DNA of 10,080 bases, taken from contig JAIWOE010000137.1 of NCBI GenBank assembly GCA_020217165.1, positions 1 to 10,080 on the forward strand, read 5' to 3'. The stretch's first letter is position 1. Each line of letters begins with the position of its first letter. Both the position numbers and the translations under genes were made by a program. This document shows positions 1 to 6,435 of the stretch, in pieces. The notes under the pieces are model-generated. The model saw only the letters and a program-made list of their open reading frames with translations, was not told where the DNA came from and did no database searches. The stretch comes from Desulfovibrio sp. (GTDB lineage: Bacteria; Desulfobacterota; Desulfovibrionia; Desulfovibrionales; Desulfovibrionaceae).

Positions 1-206
1 TGGTCATCGACGTGGGCATCAACCGCACCGAGGCCGGCCTATGCGGAGACTGCGACTTCGACGGGCTCACGGGCAAGGTCGCCGCCATGACCCCCGTGCC
101 CGGCGGCGTGGGCCCCATGACCATTGCCATGCTCCTGCGCAACGCCGTGACGGCCTGGAAGGCCCATCTTGGCCTGGGCGTGCGGGCCGATCATGTTCGG
201 CTCTGA
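1..206 (+). CDS. folD: FolD C-terminal end (partial at window start)
   Basis: This is the last 67 or so residues of bifunctional methylenetetrahydrofolate dehydrogenase/methenyltetrahydrofolate cyclohydrolase, a cytosolic enzyme that interconverts folate one-carbon units using NADP. The frame is open from the window edge (first full codon at position 3) and ends in TGA at 204-206. The signature is clear: VIDVGINR near the edge, then GDCDF in place of the usual GDVDF, then [16 protein letters not shown], the conserved FolD C-terminal motif. The V-to-C change in GDVDF is a small oddity in an otherwise standard sequence. The 5' part of the gene lies outside the window. The next gene starts 17 nt downstream on the same strand, so the two may be co-transcribed. 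Confidence 0.95.
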   Translation, partial: VIDVGINRTEAGLCGDCDFDGLTGKVAAMTPVPGGVGPMTIAMLLRNAVTAWKAHLGLGVRADHVRL

Positions 207-223
207 GGGCAGCACCCACGCCC

Positions 224-979
224 GTGAGCCCCTTCGTGAGCAAGAAACTTCGCGCCGACCAGCTAACCCATGAACGCGGCCTGGCCGAGAGCCGGGAGCA
301 GGCCAAACGGTTGATCATGGCCGGCCAGGTGCTCCTGGAAACGGCCCACGGCCCGGAACCCGTGATCAAGCCCGGCCAGCCCCTGCCCCTGGATGCGCTC
401 CTCTCCCTCAAAACCCCGCCGCGGTTCGTCTCCCGCGGGGGGGAAAAGCTGCTCACGGCCATCGAGGCCTTTCGCATTGATTTTACAGGGAAAGTATGCC
501 TGGACGCCGGCGCCTCCACGGGCGGCTTCACGGACTGCATGCTCCAGCACGGCGCGGCGCGCGTCTATGCCGCAGACGTGGGCCATGGCCAGTTGCACGA
601 AAAACTCACCGCCGATGCCAGGGTGATCAATCTGGAGCGCGTCAACCTGCGCCACGCCGAGCCGGGCCTGCTGCCCGAGCGCGTGGATTGCATCAGCGTG
701 GACGTGTCCTTCATCTCCCTGGCGCACCTCCTGCCGGCCTGCCTGCAGTTTCTGAAGACTCCCGGCGAATTGGTGGCCCTTATCAAGCCGCAGTTCGAGC
801 TGGGGCCCGGCCGCACGGTCAAGGGGGTGGTCAAACGCGAGGAAGACCGCCAGGAAGCCGTGGACGCGGTGGTGGACTTTGTCACCACACACCTGGGCCT
901 GACCCTGGTGGGGGTGGTCCCTTCCAAAATCCTCGGCCCCAAGGGCAACCAGGAATACGTAAGTTACTTCACGCGATAA
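224..979 (+). CDS. tlyA: TlyA-family rRNA (cytidine-2'-O)-methyltransferase
   Basis: The 251-residue product matches the usual TlyA size and layout. An N-terminal S4 RNA-binding domain (about residues 8-70, with ERGLAESREQAKRLI and AGQVLLE) is followed by an FtsJ/RrmJ-type SAM-dependent methyltransferase. SAM-binding motif I is DAGASTGGFTD from D94. The K-D-K-E catalytic tetrad of the family appears as K75 in SRGGEKL, D160 in VDVSFIS, K188 in IKPQFE and E244 in GNQEY. Family members 2'-O-methylate cytidines of 16S and/or 23S rRNA; some are described as haemolysins. I chose the GTG at 224 because it precedes the S4 domain directly. A second in-frame GTG at 236 is also possible, and neither has a strong ribosome-binding site (only TGAGGG overlapping the folD stop). 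A run of seven G at 437-443 lies just before K75. The gene converges on the next one, with 8 nt between stop codons and no obvious terminator. Confidence 0.92.
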   Translation: MSPFVSKKLRADQLTHERGLAESREQAKRLIMAGQVLLETAHGPEPVIKPGQPLPLDALLSLKTPPRFVSRGGEKLLTAIEAFRIDFTGKVCLDAGASTGGFTDCMLQHGAARVYAADVGHGQLHEKLTADARVINLERVNLRHAEPGLLPERVDCISVDVSFISLAHLLPACLQFLKTPGELVALIKPQFELGPGRTVKGVVKREEDRQEAVDAVVDFVTTHLGLTLVGVVPSKILGPKGNQEYVSYFTR

Positions 980-987
980 CGACACCG

Positions 988-1746
988 CTAGTGCAGGTAT
1001 TCCCGGACCAGCCGGCCCATGGTGCCATCGGTCTGCATGGCGGCCACGGCAGCGTTAAATGCTTCTACCAGTTCAGCTTTGTTGGCGGATTTAAGAAAAA
1101 CCAAGTGGACCGGGTGGCGGGCCAGGGGCGTGGGCAACTCCACCACCTCGCCTTCCGGGGCGAAGTCTGCCCTGAGGTTCGCCCAGGTTTCCGGCGCGGC
1201 GATGACCACATCCACACGGCCGGCCCGCAGCTTGGCAAAGTTGGCCGCATCGGTTTCCGACTCATCTTTCTTGAGGGCGTTTACAGCCGCGGCGGCGTCA
1301 AAGGCGTCGCCGTAACTCCAGCCGCGCATCACCCCCACGATCTTGCCGGCCAGGTCATCTATGGTCAGGAATTCGAAACGCCCCTCCCGGGTAGTGTACA
1401 GCATGAGCCGTTCCTCGAAGAACGGAGCAGAGTAGTCGAATTTCTGCAGCCGTTCCGAATTCATGTAGATGCCGCCCACCCCCCAGACCCCCTGTTCCAG
1501 GCCCGCAAGGGCGCGCTTCCAGGGCAGGGCCTCCAGCTGTACCGGCCTGCCCATGCGGCGGAAGGCCTCGGCGATGACGGCTGGGTACAGCCCCGCCGCC
1601 GCCGGGCCGTGGGCGAACATGAAGGGCGGATTCTGGGCGTCCACGGCCACGCGCTCCGGAGCTGTGTTGCTCGGGCGCTGGCTGGCAACGGCGTCCGGCC
1701 CCAGCAGGACCAGGCAGAGGAGCAGCAAGAGGCGATGTATCTTCAT
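988..1746 (-). CDS. Periplasmic solute-binding protein, family 3 type
   Basis: The 252-residue secreted protein belongs to the family-3 (amino-acid ABC transporter type) periplasmic binding fold. The N-terminus KIHRLLLLLCLVLLG is a typical signal peptide with a likely cleavage after AVA at about residue 21. The mature part has PPFMF near the start, the PWKRALAGLEQG stretch, FDYSAPFFEERL and DLAGKIVGVMRGWSY, all typical of this fold, and ends in MGRLVREYLH. I prefer the ATG at 1746 over the GTG at 1752 because CAGGG lies at a suitable distance before the ATG. No permease or ATPase gene is adjacent, so it is an orphan. It could feed a distant transporter, present ligand to a sensor, or act by itself. 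It is divergent from a chemoreceptor gene, which makes a sensory role conceivable but unproven. The ligand cannot be predicted. Confidence 0.85.
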   Translation of the reverse strand: MKIHRLLLLLCLVLLGPDAVASQRPSNTAPERVAVDAQNPPFMFAHGPAAAGLYPAVIAEAFRRMGRPVQLEALPWKRALAGLEQGVWGVGGIYMNSERLQKFDYSAPFFEERLMLYTTREGRFEFLTIDDLAGKIVGVMRGWSYGDAFDAAAAVNALKKDESETDAANFAKLRAGRVDVVIAAPETWANLRADFAPEGEVVELPTPLARHPVHLVFLKSANKAELVEAFNAAVAAMQTDGTMGRLVREYLH

Positions 1747-1815
1747 GGGCACCCTGGGCGTGAAAAACGATGCGCAGCAGTCGGCGCCGGTACGGCAAAG
1801 TTCACCGTGTTACAA

Positions 1816-1844
1816 CGTATACGGGAAAAACACAGCTCCCTCAA
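1816..1844 (-). promoter_or_regulatory. Candidate sigma70 promoter for the solute-binding protein gene
   Basis: On the minus strand, TTGAGG (plus 1839-1844) is followed after 17 nt by TATACG (plus 1816-1821). Each hexamer matches consensus at four of six positions and the spacing is ideal. It would start transcription near plus position 1809, about 60 nt before the ATG at 1746. Such matches arise by chance in 300 nt, so confidence is low. Confidence 0.35.
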
Positions 1845-1963
1845 CGGGGAGAGGTTGTATGCGATGCTGGTTGCTGAGAGTGCGGGCATCAAGGCCGTTT
1901 CGGAGGGACGATGGAATGGGTCATCAATGAAGCCATGATGACAACCGAGGGGCTGCCGCAAAA

Positions 1964-1992
1964 TTGTCAAATATTGTCAGTATAAGTATGCT
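1964..1992 (+). promoter_or_regulatory. Sigma70-like promoter for the chemoreceptor gene
   Basis: TTGTCA at 1964-1969 and TATGCT at 1987-1992 are separated by exactly 17 nt and lie in a local AT-rich patch. Transcription would begin near 1999, leaving a leader of about 63 nt before the ATG at 2062. The -35 box lies in the first copy of a direct repeat ATTGTCA (1963-1969 and 1973-1979) with a 10-nt period, a possible regulator site. Confidence 0.55.
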
Positions 1993-2050
1993 GACGAACT
2001 ATCTTCCGCGGCGTCCAGTTTCGGAAGACCCACGACGCACCGACGACACC

Positions 2051-2057
2051 AGGGGAG
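2051..2057 (+). promoter_or_regulatory. Ribosome-binding site fixing the chemoreceptor start
   Basis: AGGGGAG lies 4 nt before the ATG at 2062. The N-terminus then reads directly into a membrane segment, so this start is well supported. Confidence 0.7.
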
Positions 2058-2061
2058 AATC

Positions 2062-4148
2062 ATGCGGATTTCCATTAAAATCAAGCTCATTGCTGGCCTG
2101 TTGGCCATGATTGCCGTCATCCTGGCGGCGATTTTCCTGCTGGTGGCGCGCAACATTGCCCGGCAGTCCCTGGAGGACGCCACCCTGAGCGCCCTGGGGC
2201 AGCTGGCTCAGGTGGAGTACTCCATTTCCCTGTTTTTGGAAGAATCCAAGATGAACGCCGAGCTGCTGGCCCTGCATCCCCTGATGCAGCAGCTGGATAC
2301 CGTCACCTCCACCCATGTGGGGCAGCCAGCCAAAAAATCCATCGTGGACCCCGACGACGCCACCGGCAAGGCCATGGCGGAGTTGTTCGTCCTGATGCAG
2401 CGTACCCACCCGGCCTTTGTGGAGGTGTTTGTGGGCACGGAAAAAGGCGGGTTTGTCAGCTCCCTGCAGGACGACATGCCCGCGGGCTATGACCCCCGCA
2501 AGCGGCCCTGGTATGTGGAAGCCAGCCCCGTGCGCGACAAGGCCGTGGTGGGCAAGGCCTACATGAGCACCACCGGCGAGGCCGTGACCAGCGTCATGCG
2601 CACGGTGCAGCGAGGCAACGAGCTGCTGGGGGTGGTGGGGGTGGATATTTCCCTGAAAAAATTGACGGACCTGGCCAGCACCATCACCGTGGGCCGCGGG
2701 GGGTACCTGGTGCTGGTGCAGGATGATGGCGTGGTGCTGGCCGATCCAAAGCACCCTGCGAATAATTTCAAAAATGTCAATGAGCTGGACACCCCGGCCT
2801 GGCGGCAACTGGCGGCCTTGAACCAGGGCAGCCTGGAAGTGGTGCTGGGAGGCGTCCAGTGGATGGGCACGGTGTATACCTCCCCCCGTACCGGCTGGAA
2901 GCTCGTGGGCTTGATTTCCCTGGAGGAAATCATGGCCCCGGTGCGGTCCACCATCCTGCAGCTGGCCGTCATCGCTTGTGCCGGCCTGGTGGCCCTGGCC
3001 CTGGGCGTTTGGGTGTTTTCCACGCAGGTTATCGTCAGACCCCTGGGGCAGATCCGCGAGTTCCTGGCCCGCATCGCCCGCAAGGACTATGGCTACCGCG
3101 CCACCGTGCGCCGCTCCGACGAGCTGGGAGAAATCCTCGCCACGTTGAACGACACCGCCGGCACCCTGCAAAAGAACATCGAGGACATCGAACACCAGAC
3201 TGAGCTGGCCCGGCGCAGCGTGCAGGAGGCGGAATCTGCCTGCAAGGATGCGGATCTGGCCCGACAGCACGCCGATACCGCCCACCAGGCCGGCATGCTG
3301 GAAGCCTCCCGGGCCCTGGAGGGCATTGTGGCCACTCTGGATCAGGCCGCCCGACAGCTGTCTGCCCAGATTAGCCAGTCCAGTCAGGGCGCCGAGGAAC
3401 AGTCCCGCCGCATCGCAGAAACGGCCACCAGCATGGAGGAGATGAACGCCACGGTGCTGGAGGTGGCCAAGAATGCCAGCCACGCCGCCGGGCAGGCCGA
3501 AACCGCCCGGGCCAAGGCCATGGAAGGGGACGACATCGTCACCAAATCCCTCACCGGCATGGCCGAGGTGCAGGCCCAGACCGACCGCCTGAAGACGGAC
3601 ATGGCTGCCCTGGGACGCCAGGCCGAGGATATCGGGCGCATCCTCACGGTCATCAGTGATATTGCCGACCAGACCAACCTGCTGGCCCTCAATGCCGCCA
3701 TCGAGGCCGCCCGGGCAGGGGCTTTGCCGTGGTGGCCGACGAAGTCCGCAAGCTGGCGGAAAAAACCATGACCGCCACCAAGGAAGTGGACGCCGCCATC
3801 CGGGCCATCCAGCAGAGCACCAGAACCAACGTGCAGAGCGTGGAGCGCTCCGTCACCAGCATTCAGGAAACCAGCACCCTGGCCAGCCGCTCCGGCCAGG
3901 CCCTCAAGGATATTGTGCAGTTGGTGGACGCCACCACAGATCAGGTGCGCTCCATCGCCACGGCGGCGGACGAGCAATCCGCTGCCAGTGACGAAATCAG
4001 CCGCAGCATCGAAGGCATCAACAGCATCGCCGGCCGCAATGCCCAGGCCATGGGCGAGGCCTCCCGGGCCGTGACCGACCTGACCCAACAGGTGGACCTG
4101 CTGCAGCAGCTCATTCGCCGACTGCAGGCCGACGTGGATCGGAGGTAA
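2062..4148 (+). pseudogene. Frameshifted methyl-accepting chemotaxis protein (dCache-HAMP-MCP)
   Basis: This is a transmembrane chemoreceptor that would relay an extracytoplasmic ligand signal to CheA/CheW. Frame 1 encodes a membrane segment (residues about 9-29), then a double-Cache sensor domain (about 35-290, with PRKRPWY and GVVGVDISLKKL). A second membrane segment (about 298-322), a HAMP domain (about 323-376, starting RPLGQI) and the first half of the signalling domain follow, up to NAAIEAARAG. At 3718-3721 the frame breaks. Frame 1 goes on for only a short aberrant tail to the stop at 3769-3771, while FAVVADEVRKLAEKT and the rest of the signalling domain continue in another frame to TAA at 4146-4148. 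The family motif there is normally AARAGE-x-GRGFAVVADEVR. Here the E-x-GR part is missing, which fits a 13-nt deletion; restoring it gives a 699-codon gene. The codon use and protein on both sides are otherwise healthy, so the lesion is recent or a sequencing error. No CheR-binding pentapeptide is seen at the C-terminus. As written, the protein would lack half of the signalling hairpin. Confidence 0.85.
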
Positions 4149-4158
4149 CGATGCCCCA

Positions 4159-4197
4159 CCCCGGGATACGCTGCAGGCACATCGGCGTATCCCGGGG
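4159..4197. terminator. Perfect 13-bp inverted repeat between convergent genes
   Basis: CCCCGGGATACGC (4159-4171) and GCGTATCCCGGGG (4185-4197) are exact reverse complements separated by a 13-nt loop. The repeat lies 10 nt past the chemoreceptor stop and 8 nt past the minus-strand glycosyltransferase stop, the position expected of a bidirectional transcription terminator. Neither side has a T-tract, so it is not a textbook intrinsic terminator. It may block RNA polymerase weakly, protect 3' ends, or bind a dimeric protein. Confidence 0.5.
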
Positions 4198-4205
4198 ATG
4201 GCACG

Positions 4206-5240
4206 CTAGAAATCCTTGCCCCAGCCGGCATCTTCGGCGTCGTCGGCCTCATCGTGCAATCCAAGCACCGGGCAGCCCCGCTGACGCAGGCGGTGGGCAT
4301 CCGCGGCAGACACGGCCAGACAGGGCGCGGGCGGGGTGATGTCCTCCAGGGACCTCGCCTCGGCCGGCAGTCCCTGGGCCTGGAGCACGGCTGCCAGGAG
4401 GGCGCCGGTGTCACCGGCATGGGCAATGATCAGGGGAGGTGCCGCCTCGGTCCCTGCCTCGTCGCGGGCTAGGCGCACGGCCCGCAAACACTGCTGCGCT
4501 GCCCGGCGCAGGCCGTGCACGCGCTCCAGCAGCCGGGGCCAGGGCAGGGGCACGGGGTGTTGGCGACGGTCGTCCTCCAGCAGCCGGGCCACCTCCACAG
4601 CCATTTGTTCATGCCGAACCACGGTCTGCATGGCCGCATGCTTGCGGTTATCTCCTAGCACCTCGGGCACAAATGTGAACTGGAACCGTCGCGCCGCGCG
4701 CAACCAGTAGTCCAGGTCGTTGGCCACCAGATCCGCATAGTCTCCCACGGCTGCCTGCAGGCGGCGGGTGTACAAAAAGGCCATGCCCACGGTTCCCGGA
4801 TTGACCTGCAGCAGCCCCGGCCAGTAGGGTTCCTGAAACACGTAGTCCAGCAGGTGGCCGGCTTCGTCGATGTTGGCAAAGGCGGCGTAGGCCAGGTCCG
4901 CGTGAGGATTCGCCTCCAGGCCGGCCAGCAGACGCTCCAGGGCGTGGGGGGCGTAGCGGTTGTCCGAGGCCAGCCAGGTTAGGTATTCCCCCGTGGCCTG
5001 GGCAAAGCCCGTGTTCAGGGCCGCCGAGGCCCCGCGGTTCTGCGCATGCCGCAGGCAGCGCACGCGGGGGTCGCCCCGGGACGCCAACTCGGCCAGGAGG
5101 CGGGGGGTGGCGTCGGTGGAGGCGTCGTCCACGAGGATGAGTTCCAGATCCCCCACCGTCTGGCCCAGCACCGAGGCCACGGCCTCGGGCAGGAACGCGG
5201 CCTGATTGTACGTGGGCATGACGACGGAAATGGCGGGCAT
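4206..5240 (-). CDS. Family-2 glycosyltransferase with extra C-terminal domain
   Basis: This 344-residue protein is predicted to transfer a sugar from a nucleotide donor in the cytoplasm, probably during surface glycan assembly. The GT-A fold is clear: SVVMPTYNQ (residues 5-13), LVDDASTD with D38/D39 for nucleotide binding, NRGASAALNTGF (68-79), and WLASDN (89-94) where the family DxD-type motif lies, with alanine in the usual first aspartate position. After the catalytic domain (to about residue 220) comes an Arg/Leu-rich helical stretch and then a compact region of about 80 residues (LIIAHAGDTGALLAAVLQAQG, then CLAVSAADAHRLRQRGCPVLGL) that looks like a reduced Rossmann-type accessory domain. 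The start is fixed by AGGAGG four nt upstream. The frame stays open upstream for another 1.3 kb, but that is antisense to the epimerase. Donor and acceptor are unknown. Confidence 0.88.
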   Translation of the reverse strand: MPAISVVMPTYNQAAFLPEAVASVLGQTVGDLELILVDDASTDATPRLLAELASRGDPRVRCLRHAQNRGASAALNTGFAQATGEYLTWLASDNRYAPHALERLLAGLEANPHADLAYAAFANIDEAGHLLDYVFQEPYWPGLLQVNPGTVGMAFLYTRRLQAAVGDYADLVANDLDYWLRAARRFQFTFVPEVLGDNRKHAAMQTVVRHEQMAVEVARLLEDDRRQHPVPLPWPRLLERVHGLRRAAQQCLRAVRLARDEAGTEAAPPLIIAHAGDTGALLAAVLQAQGLPAEARSLEDITPPAPCLAVSAADAHRLRQRGCPVLGLHDEADDAEDAGWGKDF

Positions 5241-5435
5241 GGCGCCTCCTGCGGGGCTGGGTGGGTCCGGGCATGGCCTCTGTGTCATTGCGGCATTGGT
5301 AGTGGAGTCCGGGGAGATTCGCAATGCACCCCCGCGCCCGGCTGGCGCATTGGCCGGGTGTTGTGTATGGCACCTCATCACGGCATGGCCGCCAGGCGTG
5401 GCATGGCCACCACGAATGAGAGGAGCACCCAGGGC
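5241..5435. other. Divergent intergenic region of the glycan cluster
   Basis: These 195 nt separate the minus-strand glycosyltransferase from the plus-strand operon and must hold promoters for both unless they are read through. I found no convincing -35/-10 pair on either strand. A 7-bp inverted repeat CATTGCG (5286-5292) / CGCAATG (5320-5326) with a 27-nt spacer and a direct repeat GGCATGGCC (5382-5390 and 5400-5408, 18-nt period) are the only structures seen; either could be chance. Confidence 0.4.
5245..5250 (-). promoter_or_regulatory. Strong ribosome-binding site of the family-2 glycosyltransferase
   Basis: The minus strand reads AGGAGG here, 4 nt before the ATG at 5240. This perfect Shine-Dalgarno match decides the start among many in-frame codons further upstream. 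Confidence 0.8.
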
Positions 5436-6425
5436 ATGAAGGCAGTGGTCACCGGCGGAGCCGGATTCATCGGCAGTCACCTCGTGGACCGTCTGCTGGC
5501 CGAAGGGCTGGACGTGGCAGTGCTGGACAATCTGGAGACGGGCCGTCGGGAAAATTGCGCCCGAGCCCTGGAACACCCGAGGTGCCGCCTGCACGAGGTG
5601 GACATTGCCCGCGGCGTGCCCCAGGCCGTGTTTGCGGGGGCGGACTGGGTGTTTCACCTGGCCGGTCTGGCGGACATCGTGCCATCGATGGAAGCCCCGG
5701 CACGCTACCATCAGGTGAACGTGGATGGCACGGTGCACGTGCTGGAAGCCGCCCGCATGGCCGGCGTGGCGCGGCTGGTGTATGCGGCGTCCTCGTCCTG
5801 CTATGGCATTCCGGAGGCCTACCCCACACCGGAAACCGCAGCCATCCGGCCCATGTACCCCTACGCCCTCACCAAACATGTGGGCGAGGCCTACGTGCTG
5901 CACTGGGCCCGGGTGTACGGCCTGCCGGCCGTGTCCCTGCGGCTGTTCAACGTGTATGGCCCGCGCTCGCGCACCACCGGGGCCTACGGCGCGGTGTTCG
6001 GCGTGTTTCTGGCCCAGAAACTGGCCGGCGCGCCCTACACCGTGGTGGGTGATGGGCAGCAGCGGCGAGACTTCGTGTTCGTGGAGGATGTGGTGGAGGC
6101 CTTCCTGCAGGCTGCCCGCGCCCCCGAGGCAGCCGTGGCGGGGCAGGCCCTGAACATTGGCGCCGGGGAGCCCCAATCCATCAACCGGCTGGTGGAACTG
6201 CTGGGGGGCGAGAAGGTGCACATTCCCAGGCGGCCGGGGGAGCCGGACATCACCCATGCAGACATCGCCCTGGCCCGCCGCCTGCTGGGATGGTCGCCCC
6301 GCACGTCCTTTGCCGACGGCGTGGCCGCCATGCTCCGGCACATCGACCTCTGGAAGGACGCCCCCGTGTGGGACGCCACCAGCATTGCCCGGGCCACGGC
6401 CAGCTGGTTCAAACATCTCGGCTGA
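5436..6425 (+). CDS. NAD-dependent sugar-nucleotide epimerase/dehydratase (extended SDR)
   Basis: The 329-residue product belongs to the GalE/RmlB-like extended short-chain dehydrogenases, soluble enzymes that epimerise or dehydrate NDP-sugars through a transient NAD-linked keto intermediate. It shows the dinucleotide motif TGGAGFIGS from residue 6, VLDNLETG at the end of the second strand, HLAGLADIVPS, a Ser-rich strand SSSCYG (S119-S121), the catalytic YxxxK as Y143/K147 in YALTK, and RLFNVYGPRSR for substrate binding. VFVEDVV and the late LNIGAGE are also typical. The length is normal. The ATG at 5436 is chosen because the Rossmann motif follows at once and GAGGAG lies at 5419-5424. This is the first gene of the operon; the next start follows 10 nt after its stop. 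UDP-glucose/UDP-GlcNAc 4-epimerase, UDP-glucuronate epimerase and heptose-type activities are all possible; the sequence does not decide. Confidence 0.9.
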   Translation: MKAVVTGGAGFIGSHLVDRLLAEGLDVAVLDNLETGRRENCARALEHPRCRLHEVDIARGVPQAVFAGADWVFHLAGLADIVPSMEAPARYHQVNVDGTVHVLEAARMAGVARLVYAASSSCYGIPEAYPTPETAAIRPMYPYALTKHVGEAYVLHWARVYGLPAVSLRLFNVYGPRSRTTGAYGAVFGVFLAQKLAGAPYTVVGDGQQRRDFVFVEDVVEAFLQAARAPEAAVAGQALNIGAGEPQSINRLVELLGGEKVHIPRRPGEPDITHADIALARRLLGWSPRTSFADGVAAMLRHIDLWKDAPVWDATSIARATASWFKHLG

Positions 6426-6435
6426 GGGAAGTCTC

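Larger units (their letters stand above)
1747..2061. other. Divergent intergenic region with two promoter candidates
   Basis: These 315 nt separate the solute-binding protein (minus) from the chemoreceptor (plus). The part around 1960-1995 is noticeably AT-richer than the surroundings and carries the receptor promoter candidate. A weaker promoter candidate points the other way. Two very short plus-strand frames, 1859-1930 (23 codons) and 1911-1985 (24 codons), each follow a purine-rich Shine-Dalgarno-like stretch (GGGGAGAGG at 1846-1854; GGAGGG at 1902-1907). I do not recognise either product and do not call them genes. No RNA gene or mobile-element end was seen. Confidence 0.6.

Noticed and set aside
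496..1938. Long plus-strand open frame (480 codons) crossing tlyA and the solute-binding protein gene
   Set aside because: It is out of frame with tlyA and antisense to the binding protein, with Arg/Gly/Pro-rich composition and no recognisable domain. High GC makes stops rare.
1999..3483. Long minus-strand open frame (494 codons) opposite the chemoreceptor
   Set aside because: The product is His/Gly/Gln-rich low-complexity sequence, as expected from the complement of a GC-rich gene; the receptor frame has clear domains.
3711..3730. Programmed ribosomal frameshift in the chemoreceptor
   Set aside because: Moving to the second frame needs a -1 slip at GCA GGG GCT, which is not a slippery heptamer. 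Codons for the conserved E-x-GR residues are missing as well, so a deletion explains it better.
5341..5435. Possible sigma54 or sigma70 promoter before the epimerase (TGGCAC at 5368-5373 and nearby TTGTGT)
   Set aside because: The GG and GC elements do not have the 12-nt offset required for sigma54, and no -10 hexamer lies at a proper distance from a -35 candidate.
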